A stretch of DNA of 6,209 nt from Deinococcus detaillensis (GTDB lineage Bacteria; Deinococcota; Deinococci; Deinococcales; Deinococcaceae): the NCBI RefSeq assembly GCF_007280555.1, contig NZ_VKDB01000055.1:1-6209 (forward strand), in the 5' to 3' direction. Of the stretch, positions 1-5,982 are shown piece by piece. The notes below the pieces were generated by a model. It did not search any database. It was not told the origin of the DNA and was given only the letters and a program-made list of their open reading frames with translations. A program made the translations under genes and the position numbers. Within the stretch, counting starts at the first letter, position 1. Each line of letters opens with the position of its first letter.

Positions 1-109
1 GCAGATCCTGTTCTCTCAGCGTCCCAGCCATGCGCCACAGCTTAACAGCAGCACCCTCGTCCTTGGACGGGAGCGCCGGAAGCCGCTAATCAGATACGAG
101 CTGACCTTC
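1..109. other. Left edge downstream of the VanW gene; possible start of another minus-strand gene
   Basis: No feature here can be firmly supported. On the minus strand one frame stays open from position 85 (just after a TAG at 88-86) to the edge. It holds an ATG at 31-29 that would begin MAGTLREQDL. The amino-acid mix looks protein-like, but no Shine-Dalgarno sequence precedes this ATG and only about ten codons are visible, so this is weak. I see no convincing terminator after the VanW gene. The short inverted repeat CGTCC/GGACG near 58-69 has no T-tract on either strand. Confidence 0.15.
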
Positions 110-1306
110 TCAGCGCCTCAGCCGCTTGTCGTTTGGGGAGACGGCGAAGGTGCCGCCCCAAGGCCGGTAAGTGCTTCTGAGGACATCGGTTTGTTCGGCC
201 TTACCTGTGTCTTTACCTATGCGCGCAATCGTCCGTACAATAGCCACCCGCACGCCCGAAGCGGGAAGGTCAACGCGTTCAATCTCACCAGCTTTGAGCT
301 TGGGATCGGCCATGTAGGTTGGGTTGCTGGCCGGCTTGCGGTCGCTCAGCTTGGGCGCGGACACCTGCACGCGGCGGTCTGGGGCCGCTCCGAAGAAATC
401 AAAGCGCAGCGTCTGGGCCTTGAGATCCCAGCTCGCCTGAATCAGCAGCGGGGCGGCTGTGTCGTTGCGAAAACGTAGATTCTTGGACGGAGCGTAGACG
501 GTGGCCTCAAGCCCTGGTGGATCGTAATAAGCGACTTGATGCGAGTGGGCGTGCCGCTCCACCAGAGGCAGGCCCGCCAAATACGCCGCCCGAAAGAGGG
601 TGGTGCTGATCTGGCACACGCCGCCGCCGTCTTCCAGCGCCAGACTGCCGCCTGAAATGATGTAGCCGGGTACGAAGCCGCTCGCCGAGGAGACGTTGCC
701 CAGCTTGGCATTGAAGTTGAAAACAGCGCCTCGCTCCAGCCAACTGCCATTGAGTTTGGCACTGCCCACCCGGATATTGTGAACGCGGAAGTCGGGGCTG
801 CCCACGAAGCTGGAGGTGCCTGTCACGACATGCTCCACTACCCCGCGCTCTTGCAGCACCCTCACACTGCGCGGGGGAGCTTGCAGGGTCAGCGAGACGG
901 GCACGTTTGGTTGCCGCTGCTGAGCTGCTTTTTGAAGCGCTCTTTGGGTGGCTGTGCGCTCCACTTGCCAGCCAGTCTGGCCTTGCGCCACCCACGAGCT
1001 GCCCACTTGCCGGAAAAAGGCATTTCTGGGCGTGCGGGTTTCGATCTGCCGGTAGACCTTCTTGAGGGACGCGCTGGATAATTCTCCCTTCCGCAGAGCG
1101 GCCACCTGCTCGGCACTGAGGCGCAGTTCAAAGGCGCGGTTCACCAGGGGGCGCGAAATTTGACCACCCACCAGCAGCGGTTCGGGGGCGGTGACTTGGA
1201 GTCGGAAAATCTGCCCAGACTGTCCCGCGCTCGGAGCGCTCAGTGCCAAGCTCAAGCCGAACACGCCGAGCGCGGTGAGTGGCCAGGCGGCGAATGGTTT
1301 TTTCAC
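110..1306 (-). CDS. Secreted VanW-family protein with putative peptidoglycan-binding and G5-like regions
   Basis: This 398-residue protein has a basic N-terminus (MKK) and a hydrophobic stretch to about residue 28, a Sec-type signal peptide, so it should act outside the cytoplasmic membrane. Residues about 40-150 resemble the putative peptidoglycan-binding region (PG_binding_4 type) that often precedes VanW domains. The VanW core lies at about 166-295, with the hallmark GGGVCQISTTLF at 227-238 followed by AGLPLVERHAHS. Residues about 335-383 look like a short G5-like tail. VanW was named from vancomycin-resistance clusters, but its biochemical role is unknown and nothing here indicates resistance. 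The start is GTG (1306-1304) after AGAGGA at 1318-1313. The overlapping ATG at 1308-1306 reads straight into TGA, so it cannot be the start. A TAAGAT box at 1330-1325 could be a -10 element, but no good -35 is visible. The family call is firm; the cell-wall role is inferred. Confidence 0.95.
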   Translation of the reverse strand: MKKPFAAWPLTALGVFGLSLALSAPSAGQSGQIFRLQVTAPEPLLVGGQISRPLVNRAFELRLSAEQVAALRKGELSSASLKKVYRQIETRTPRNAFFRQVGSSWVAQGQTGWQVERTATQRALQKAAQQRQPNVPVSLTLQAPPRSVRVLQERGVVEHVVTGTSSFVGSPDFRVHNIRVGSAKLNGSWLERGAVFNFNAKLGNVSSASGFVPGYIISGGSLALEDGGGVCQISTTLFRAAYLAGLPLVERHAHSHQVAYYDPPGLEATVYAPSKNLRFRNDTAAPLLIQASWDLKAQTLRFDFFGAAPDRRVQVSAPKLSDRKPASNPTYMADPKLKAGEIERVDLPASGVRVAIVRTIARIGKDTGKAEQTDVLRSTYRPWGGTFAVSPNDKRLRR

Positions 1307-1339
1307 ATGTTTTCCTCTGCGGGTATCTTAACCTCAACG

Positions 1340-1382
1340 AAAAGCGGGAAAAGTAGAGGCGAAGTCGCCCCCCTTTTCCCGC
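1340..1382 (-). terminator. Probable intrinsic terminator of the FAS1 gene
   Basis: A perfect 10-bp inverted repeat (GCGGGAAAAG at 1344-1353 with CTTTTCCCGC at 1373-1382) encloses a second small hairpin, GGCG/CGCC at 1358-1361 and 1366-1369. Read on the minus strand, the hairpin begins 16 bases after the FAS1 stop codon and is followed by TTTT (1343-1340). The T-tract is short, so termination may be partial and some transcripts could run on into the VanW gene, whose start is only 34 bases further on. Confidence 0.65.
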
Positions 1383-1398
1383 CGGTGTGTTGCCCGTC

Positions 1399-1887
1399 TT
1401 ACTTGGGCAGCAACACCGTGTCGATGACGTGAATCACGCCGTTGCTGGCCATGATGTCGGTCTTGGTCACGGTGGCGTCGTTGACCATGACCGTGCCGCC
1501 GTTCACCATGATCTTGAGGCTGGAGCCTTCAGCGGTGGGCGCACTGGTGATCTTGACCACTTGCGAAGCCATCACGCGGCCCGGCACGACGTGGTAGAGC
1601 AGCACCGCCTTGAGCTTGGCCGGATCGTTGAGCAGAGCCTTGAGCTGGTCGGCGGGCACTTTGGCGAAAGCCGCGTTGGTCGGCGCGAACACCGTGAACG
1701 GCCCGCCGGTGCTGAGCGTCTGGGTCAAGCCCGCCGCCTGTACCGCCGCCAGCAGCGTGCTGAAGTTGGGATCGTTGGCCACGATGCCGGCAATGCTGTT
1801 TCGGGGCGGCATTCCCGCGCCGCCGCCAGCGAGAGCGGAAGGAATCAGCAGCAGGGCAGACGTCAGTAGCGCAGTTCTTTTCAACAT
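1399..1887 (-). CDS. Secreted FAS1 (fasciclin) domain protein
   Basis: The product has 162 residues: a signal peptide (MLKR, then a hydrophobic run, likely cleaved after ALA at residue 20) and one FAS1 domain at about 31-161. The conserved landmarks are all present: [11 protein letters not shown] at 64-74 (H1 region), the LLYHVVPG segment with the YH pair at 98-99, and the C-terminal [11 protein letters not shown] at 151-161 (H2 region). Length and layout match the common bacterial one-domain secreted FAS1 proteins, which are thought to mediate adhesion or matrix contacts; no enzymatic activity is expected. The ATG is preceded by AAAGGAG (1900-1894) with six intervening bases, which fixes the start. 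The gene appears to be its own transcription unit, with the glyS terminator upstream and its own terminator downstream. The family is certain; the role in this cell is inferred. Confidence 0.96.
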   Translation of the reverse strand: MLKRTALLTSALLLIPSALAGGGAGMPPRNSIAGIVANDPNFSTLLAAVQAAGLTQTLSTGGPFTVFAPTNAAFAKVPADQLKALLNDPAKLKAVLLYHVVPGRVMASQVVKITSAPTAEGSSLKIMVNGGTVMVNDATVTKTDIMASNGVIHVIDTVLLPK

Positions 1888-2114
1888 GAGAAACTCCTTT
1901 GGTGTAAAAGCGGCGTCTTATTGCCGAAGCTGGCCAAGTCATGAAAATAGGCCAAACAAACGACGACTTGACGTAAGAAGAACCTCTGGCTCTCCGATGT
2001 AACTTCTCTTTGGCTTTTACTGGCCCGAGCTTAATAAACTAGGCCCGACTCCTACGTACGCCGCCATACAATGAGTCCGTTGTGAACAGAGGCTGAAGAG
2101 GATTGTTGTACGTA
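1888..2114. other. Intergenic region upstream of the FAS1 gene
   Basis: No credible coding sequence is visible. The FAS1 promoter must lie here, yet I find no good -35/-10 pair on the minus strand. The minus strand has an AT-rich TATTTT at 1949-1944 without a recognisable -35. Short inverted repeats flank it: CAAGTC (1935-1940) with GACTTG (1965-1970), and TGGCC with GGCCA around 1931-1954. These could be operator-like but are short enough to be chance. The part beyond about 2010 may belong to a small RNA, listed separately. Confidence 0.4.
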
Positions 2115-2165
2115 GAAAATAAAAAATCTCCCCAAATTACAAGGGGAGAAGTAGATTTTAACGTT
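2010..2165 (+). ncRNA. Possible small structured RNA (weak candidate)
   Basis: On the plus strand a promoter-like TTGGCT (2010-2015) and AT-rich TAATAA (2032-2037) lie 16 bases apart. They are followed by an inverted repeat CTACGTAC (2052-2059) with GTACGTAG (2108-2115), reinforced inside by ACAAT (2068-2072) with ATTGT (2102-2106). Next comes the TCTCCCC/GGGGAGA hairpin (2127-2149), which on this strand is followed by a T-rich stretch to about 2169. Together these would give a transcript of roughly 120 nt. The long-range stem is only 8+5 bp and the hairpin is explained by glyS termination on the other strand, so this is a hypothesis. Confidence 0.25.
2115..2149 (-). terminator. Intrinsic terminator of glyS
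   Basis: On the minus strand a 7-bp stem (TCTCCCC with GGGGAGA; arms at 2149-2143 and 2133-2127 around a 9-base loop) is followed at once by TTTTTTATTTTC (2126-2115). This is a textbook rho-independent terminator about 50 bases after the glyS stop codon. The plus strand after the hairpin is also T-rich from 2156 on, so it may work in both directions. Confidence 0.88.
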
Positions 2166-2201
2166 TTTTGTTAGAGCGAAGTCGCCAGTCCGTTGATCGA
2201 C

Positions 2202-3725
2202 TTATTTCAGCTTTGCCTGGATCCATTCTGCCAACTCACTGATCTTGAGCCGTTCTTGCTGCAAGGTGTCGCGGTCACGCACGGTTACGGTATCTTTCAA
2301 GCTAACATCCGAATCTTCGTTGCTTTGGCCTAGGGTATCGAAGTCCACGGTGATGCAGTACGGCGTGCCGACTTCATCGTGGCGGCGGTAAGCCTTACCG
2401 ATATTGCCGCTGTCTTCAAGAAGAATCCGGCCCAGGCCCAATTTTTGCAAGTCGTTTTTAATCTGGCGGGCCAGTTCGACCAGTTCGGGTTTGTTACGGG
2501 CCAGCGGAATGACCGCCACTTTAATCGGCGCAAGGTGCGGCTTAAACTTGAGCACGATGCGTTCATTGCCATTCTCAAGCGTTTCTTTGGTGAAAGCTTC
2601 GCTCAACACGGCTAAGAGTGCCCGGTCAACGCCTGCTGACGGCTCAATCACAAATGGCACGACAGGCTTGTTGGTTTCGGGGTGGGGAATGGTCAGTTTG
2701 GCGATGCTGTCGTTGTTCTCGGAGACACGCGCCACCAAATTCAGTTCAGACTGTGATTTGGTGTGGCTGCCCAAATCATAATCGGAGCGATTAGCAATGC
2801 CCTCGATCTCTTCATAGCCCAACGTGGGATAATCGTACATCAAGTCATAAGTGCGCTTGGAGTAGTGAGCCAAGTCTTCTTTGGGCACGTCCAGAATCTC
2901 AATTTTGCTGCGCGGCACACCCTGCGCTTCCCACCAACTCAAGCGTTTTTCGAGCCAATGCGCGTGCCAGTCTTCATCGGTGCCGGGGGTACAGAAGAAT
3001 TCTATCTCCATTTGTTCGAGTTCGCGCACCCGGAAGATAAAGTTGCGCGGCGTGATTTCGTTTCTGAAGGCTTTACCGATCTGGGCAATCCCGAACGGCA
3101 AGCGGCGCGAGGTGGAGTCCACCACGTTTTTGAAGTTGGTAAAAATGCCCTGTGCGGTTTCGGGGCGCAGGTAGCCGTAGCTTTCCTCGTCGGCCACCGG
3201 CCCGATGGTGGTTTTGAACATCATGTTAAAGGGCTTGGGTTCGGTCCAGTCACCGATTTCACCGGAGAAAGCGTCTCGCACGCCTGATGTGCGCAGGGCT
3301 TCGCTGGCCTTGGCAGGTTCTGCGTTCAGTGCGGCGACCAGTGCGGGGAAGTTCTCGGGGTCTACGCCCATGTGCGCGGCGACCTTTGCCTGCACGTCGG
3401 CTTTCTGATCTTTGACGAGGTGGTCGAGGCGGTAGCGCTTGTTGTTCTTTTTGTTGTCGACCATCGGGTCGGAAAAGGTGGCCTCGTGGCCGGAGTGGCG
3501 CAGCACCAAGCGGTGCATGATTATGCTGGAATCCAGGCCCTCCATGTCGTCGCGCTCGTAGACGTTGCTTCTCCACCACGCCGCCTTGATGTTGTTCTTG
3601 AGTTCTACGCCGAGCGGGCCGTAATCATAAAAGCCTTGCAGGCCGCCGTAGATTTCTGAGCCTTGAAAAATAAAGCCCCGGCGTTTGCACAAGCTGACCA
3701 GTTCTTCCATTGAGGTTGCGGGCAT
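2202..3725 (-). CDS. glyS: Glycyl-tRNA synthetase, homodimeric (alpha-2) class II type
   Basis: This cytoplasmic enzyme charges tRNA-Gly with glycine using ATP. The 507-residue length matches the single-chain homodimeric GlyRS of Deinococcus-Thermus and eukaryotes rather than the two-subunit alpha2-beta2 enzyme. Class II landmarks are in order: the motif 1 area around [13 protein letters not shown] (33-45), motif 2 across [12 protein letters not shown] (216-227) to [10 protein letters not shown] (235-244), the glycine-family LRPETAQG at 186-193, motif 3 with [14 protein letters not shown] (358-371), and an anticodon-binding domain from about 398 to the end. I chose the ATG at 3725-3723 because it follows AAAGGAG by five bases. 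A longer in-frame reading to 3884 would start inside the T-box leader and is rejected. The gene is monocistronic, preceded by a glycine T-box and followed by a terminator at 2149-2115. The family call is certain. Confidence 0.98.
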   Translation of the reverse strand: MPATSMEELVSLCKRRGFIFQGSEIYGGLQGFYDYGPLGVELKNNIKAAWWRSNVYERDDMEGLDSSIIMHRLVLRHSGHEATFSDPMVDNKKNNKRYRLDHLVKDQKADVQAKVAAHMGVDPENFPALVAALNAEPAKASEALRTSGVRDAFSGEIGDWTEPKPFNMMFKTTIGPVADEESYGYLRPETAQGIFTNFKNVVDSTSRRLPFGIAQIGKAFRNEITPRNFIFRVRELEQMEIEFFCTPGTDEDWHAHWLEKRLSWWEAQGVPRSKIEILDVPKEDLAHYSKRTYDLMYDYPTLGYEEIEGIANRSDYDLGSHTKSQSELNLVARVSENNDSIAKLTIPHPETNKPVVPFVIEPSAGVDRALLAVLSEAFTKETLENGNERIVLKFKPHLAPIKVAVIPLARNKPELVELARQIKNDLQKLGLGRILLEDSGNIGKAYRRHDEVGTPYCITVDFDTLGQSNEDSDVSLKDTVTVRDRDTLQQERLKISELAEWIQAKLK

Positions 3726-3730
3726 ACGTT

Positions 3731-3737
3731 CTCCTTT
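3731..3737 (-). promoter_or_regulatory. Ribosome binding site of glyS
   Basis: AAAGGAG on the minus strand ends five bases before the ATG at 3725. It decides the start codon, because the frame stays open for 53 further codons upstream. Just upstream lies the 10-base palindrome TGAGCGCTCA (3744-3753), which could form a short hairpin between the leader terminator and this site. Confidence 0.9.
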
Positions 3738-3754
3738 TTGAGCTGAGCGCTCAT

Positions 3755-3812
3755 AAACCAAAGCAGCGCCCCCAGACGGCGGCAGCTTAAGCCTGTTTCC
3801 GTCTGGGGGCGC
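3755..3812 (-). terminator. T-box leader terminator hairpin of glyS
   Basis: On the minus strand GCGCCCCCAGACGG (3812-3799) pairs without mismatch with CCGTCTGGGGGCGC (3779-3766) across a 19-base loop. A moderately T-rich tail, TGCTTTGGTTT (3765-3755), follows. The 5' arm overlaps the 3' halves of both antiterminator helices, so the two folds exclude each other. This is the expected off-switch when tRNA-Gly is charged. Confidence 0.88.
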
Positions 3813-4036
3813 AAGTTGGGTCTGCGCGGTTCCACCCCAGTTCCCCGCGGAATCGTCGTGAGCGGACTCGCCTAGGCAAGCCACTCCTCCTCAGGGCACT
3901 TTATTGAAGTTGTCGGGCATGGTGTGCCCGCGCTCCCCGCCTGCCTTTCGTGCCGCGCTTACCCACCTGACTTTCACCGTCTCAGGCTCGCTCTTGGGTC
4001 AAGTTTTTCGGCCTACTCTTGACGGATCAACGCTAC
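3755..4036 (-). promoter_or_regulatory. Glycine T-box riboswitch controlling glyS
   Basis: The minus strand carries GGGGTGGAACCGCG (3838-3825), a near-perfect T-box consensus. The antiterminator can be drawn exactly: helix A1 CTGGGG (3840-3835) with CCCCAG (3808-3803), the seven-base bulge TGGAACC (3834-3828), and helix A2 GCGCA (3827-3823) with TGCGC (3813-3809). The A in TGGA would pair with U73, the discriminator base usual in bacterial tRNA-Gly. Stem III fits GAGTGG (3886-3881) with CCGCTC (3865-3860). Stem I shows ACCCA (3999-3995) with TGGGT (3965-3961), an adjoining CTT/AAG segment, and a distal hairpin CCTGA/TCAGG (3986-3966). On its 3' side sits GGC followed by A (3954-3952), a glycine codon in the right place for the specifier. 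Small hairpins CGGGCA/TGCCCG (3930-3914) and ACTT/AAGT (3910-3898) lie between stems I and III. T-box function is well established in Firmicutes; the exact 5' end here is inferred. Confidence 0.93.
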
Positions 4037-4046
4037 CGAGTAGTGT
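4019..4046 (+). promoter_or_regulatory. Weak candidate promoter for the divergent DUF4174 gene
   Basis: On the plus strand TTGACG (4019-4024) lies 16 bases before TAGTGT (4041-4046). It would give a leader of about 100 bases before the ATG at 4153. Its -10 overlaps the candidate glyS -10 on the opposite strand. The match is weak, and no better pair was found closer to the gene. Confidence 0.22.
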
Positions 4047-4070
4047 GGCGCAGACGGGCGGGGGGGTCAA
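4042..4070 (-). promoter_or_regulatory. Candidate glyS promoter
   Basis: On the minus strand TTGACC (4070-4065) is followed after 17 bases by CACACT (4047-4042). The -35 is good and the -10 is poor. The predicted start near 4035 falls just before T-box stem I, which is the reason to favour it. A second option, TTGATC (4030-4025) with AAAACT (4007-4002), would cut into stem I. Confidence 0.4.
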
Positions 4071-4152
4071 GGGGCGGCGCTGGAGCGTGAACCAGAATCA
4101 CACTGTAAGGCGGCTGACGGGCGGCGCGGCTTGGGGGCGGCAGGCTTGAGCA

Positions 4153-4602
4153 ATGGACATCTTAAAAGCTGTGGCGCTGAGTGTGGCGGTGTCCGGTGTG
4201 GCGGCGACAGCGCCCGCCTTCGTGCTGCAAGATGCGGCGGGCCAGTTCTGGGCGCTCAAAGACCATCTCGGCCGCGAGCGCTTGTTGATCGTCTCGCAGC
4301 CGTCTGCGGCGTATTTGGCTGAAGTTCGGCGGCAAAATGTGGCGCTTCAAGTCCGTGATCTGCGGGTGGTGGCGCTACTGCACTCAGGTGACGCTCGCTT
4401 GAACGGCCCGCAGACGTTGACCCTGACGCTGCTGGCCGACTCCGCCGGAACAGTGGCCCAACAGTACGGCCCCGCCGCGCTGATCGGCAAAGACGGCGGC
4501 GTCAAGGCCCGTTACGCTGCGCCGCCGGCTCTCAATATAGTGCTGGGTCTGGTGGACGGCATGCCGATGCGCCAGCAGGAGCGCCGGGAACGGGGGAAAT
4601 GA
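4153..4602 (+). CDS. DUF4174 domain protein with hydrophobic N-terminus, probably exported
   Basis: The 149-residue product starts with a hydrophobic segment (about residues 4-22), a likely signal peptide or membrane anchor although only one lysine precedes it. The rest fits DUF4174: a strand-rich start (RLLIVSQP at 43-50), the RDLRVVALL segment at 68-76, then IGKDGGVKAR at 111-120 and the C-terminal VDGMPMRQQE at 134-143. The last two are the family's signature. The biochemical function of DUF4174 is unknown. The fold looks somewhat like peroxiredoxin or thioredoxin-type proteins, but no redox cysteine is present; indeed the protein has no cysteine at all. An in-frame TGA at 4147-4149 makes this ATG the first possible start in the frame. 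The ribosome binding site is poor (AGG at 4142-4144). It is divergent from glyS. The short GGCC/GGCC hairpin with TTTTT at 4607-4630 could be a weak terminator. Confidence 0.85.
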   Translation: MDILKAVALSVAVSGVAATAPAFVLQDAAGQFWALKDHLGRERLLIVSQPSAAYLAEVRRQNVALQVRDLRVVALLHSGDARLNGPQTLTLTLLADSAGTVAQQYGPAALIGKDGGVKARYAAPPALNIVLGLVDGMPMRQQERRERGK

Positions 4603-4654
4603 GCTAGGCCATTTGGCCGACTTGCTTTTTCAGCGCGGCGCTTAAACTGCGGTG

Positions 4655-4661
4655 TAGGAGG
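4655..4661 (+). promoter_or_regulatory. Strong ribosome binding site of the two-gene operon
   Basis: TAGGAGG, eight bases before the ATG at 4670, is the best Shine-Dalgarno match in the right half and fixes the start of the first gene. A TAAACT box at 4643-4648 with TTGCTT 15 bases upstream could be the promoter, but the spacing is short. Confidence 0.75.
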
Positions 4662-4669
4662 CCGCGACC

Positions 4670-5437
4670 ATGAGGTTTGAACTCATTTCCACGCTAGAAA
4701 AGCTGCGCGAGGTGTACCAGGTGCCCCGCGGCCCAGCACGTTTTCAGGCGTATGTGTCAGCGGCTGTCGGGGACGCGCAACAAGCCGAGGATGTCGCCCT
4801 GTCGCCCCTGGTCAGCGCCAACCCGATGGCTAGTGAAAACGTGCTGGCCTGGCTGGAGACGTGGCTGAGCCTCGGTGCGGAAACGCTGGCCCGCGAGGTT
4901 CTGGAAGAATCCAATACCCGCTTTGAAGCCGTGCCATTCGCACGGCCTGTCAAGGTCGGTTTAGCCGTGTTGGACGATCTCGGCGGTGGCTGGACAAACC
5001 GGGCCATCAATGACGCGGCGCGGTTTCAGGTGGGCCGCGTCCTGGCAAAAACAGGCTGGGTGAACGTCAATTTATGGACGAGCCAAGCGCCCAGCCCGGC
5101 TGAGTTGCGCCTCTGCGTGCTTGAGGCCGCTCACCGCGCTGCCTACACTGTCCAGCACGGCGATCCTGTTACGCTGGCGGCGATGCTGGCGCAGGAAGGA
5201 TTGATCGCGGCTTCGTCTGGACGCCGCCTGACGCTTGACGCTGACGATCTGGCCTACTCGCGCAGCATCATTGCGCCCCACCTTGAAAGTACCCATCAGC
5301 CCACGGTGTTGGCCTGTTTCTACGGTGATGACGTGGCCCGCGAGTGGGGGTATCCACCCCTCGGACTGTCTCAGAATGCTGGGTATGAAGTTGGCTTGGC
5401 CGACACGCTGGCCGCTCAGGTTGAGATCACGAGATGA
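4670..5437 (+). CDS. Conserved-looking protein of unknown function, first gene of a pair
   Basis: I cannot assign this 255-residue protein to a named family. It has no signal peptide, no membrane segment and no nucleotide-binding motif, so it is probably a soluble cytoplasmic protein. The N-terminal third (about 1-85) is mostly predicted helix. A sharp motif-like stretch LDDLGGGWTNR lies at 101-111, followed by the aromatic segment GWVNVNLWTS (119-128), a long helical part with AAHRAAYTVQHGDP (143-156), and an acidic LDADDLAYSR near 189-198. Conserved-looking W, H and D residues suggest a real, folded protein. It has one histidine-containing segment but no clear catalytic set. The start is fixed by TAGGAGG. 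Its stop overlaps the next gene by four bases (ATGA, 5434-5437), so the two are probably translated together and may act together. That it is coding is nearly certain; its function is unknown. Confidence 0.88.
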   Translation: MRFELISTLEKLREVYQVPRGPARFQAYVSAAVGDAQQAEDVALSPLVSANPMASENVLAWLETWLSLGAETLAREVLEESNTRFEAVPFARPVKVGLAVLDDLGGGWTNRAINDAARFQVGRVLAKTGWVNVNLWTSQAPSPAELRLCVLEAAHRAAYTVQHGDPVTLAAMLAQEGLIAASSGRRLTLDADDLAYSRSIIAPHLESTHQPTVLACFYGDDVAREWGYPPLGLSQNAGYEVGLADTLAAQVEITR

Positions 5438-5982
5438 CGTTAATCAGCATTCAATCTGCCGATCTTGAGCCGTGTACCGGGTGCGGCGGCCTGTTCCTTC
5501 ATCTTGACGGCCCGACACACCGCTACATGGAGTCCAGCGCTTCATGCTGGGCGACCTTTGGGGCGATGAACGATCCGTCCCGCTCAATTGAATATGTACC
5601 GTTCAGTGCATTGACCGTAGACGCTTACGCTGCTCAGCATCCCGGCCAGCCATCTCACCAAACCGTTAATTCAGTAGCCATTCACCTGATGGTCTTGTTC
5701 GGCGTTCTGGAGCGCGGCTATGAGCCTGAACAGGCGCTGTGGCTGCGAACGCGTCCGGGGCGTCTGGGCAAGACCCTCAAGCACGACCGTTTTCACTGGC
5801 TCACGCCGCCTTCCTTCACGTCTCGGCTCACTCTTGCTGATGTGGTGGCGGGCCGTACCCCGCGTGAGCGCTCACCGATGATTCAGGCTTGGACTGAAGA
5901 TGTTTGGGCTGCCTGGGCCGCTCCGCACAGCGTTCAGGTTGAGGCGTGGTTTGAGCGGTATATCCTCAGCGAACGTCTCTAG
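5434..5982 (+). CDS. DUF5946 family protein, probable metal-binding
   Basis: The 182-residue product matches DUF5946. It has an N-terminal CTGCG knuckle (C14, C17), then DGPTHRYM (25-32), SCW with C38, the DAYAAQHPG segment (63-71), SVAIHLMVLFGVLERG (80-95), and a C-terminal half with several tryptophans. C14, C17, H29, C38, H69 and H84 are candidates for a bound metal such as zinc; this is an inference from residue pattern, and no reaction is established for the family. There is no export signal. Translation starts inside the stop codon of the upstream gene (ATGA overlap) without a strong ribosome binding site of its own, which points to translational coupling. The TAG stop falls in the first bases of the structured repeat that begins at 5977, so an insertion may have set the present C-terminus (SERL). 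The family call is fairly sure; the role is unknown. Confidence 0.85.
   Translation: MTLISIQSADLEPCTGCGGLFLHLDGPTHRYMESSASCWATFGAMNDPSRSIEYVPFSALTVDAYAAQHPGQPSHQTVNSVAIHLMVLFGVLERGYEPEQALWLRTRPGRLGKTLKHDRFHWLTPPSFTSRLTLADVVAGRTPRERSPMIQAWTEDVWAAWAAPHSVQVEAWFERYILSERL

Noticed and set aside
2..478. Long plus-strand frame open from the window edge, opposite the VanW gene
   Set aside because: It overlaps the C-terminal part of the VanW gene, has no recognisable motifs, and is best explained as an antisense shadow of the GC-rich gene.
1387..1869. 160-codon plus-strand frame opposite the FAS1 gene
   Set aside because: It is a histidine- and arginine-rich antisense reading of a well-recognised FAS1 domain with no ribosome binding site; such open antisense frames are common at this GC content.
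2763..3287. 174-codon plus-strand frame opposite glyS
   Set aside because: It lies wholly inside the conserved GlyRS catalytic domain on the other strand, with no ribosome binding site or recognisable family.
3726..3884. 53-residue N-terminal extension of glycyl-tRNA synthetase in the same frame
   Set aside because: It would be translated from the T-box antiterminator and terminator themselves, while the ATG at 3725 has an AAAGGAG at ideal distance and gives the normal family length of about 507.
3904..4149. 81-codon plus-strand frame over the T-box region
   Set aside because: It ends just before the DUF4174 gene and is a reading of the complement of a structured RNA leader, without coding character.
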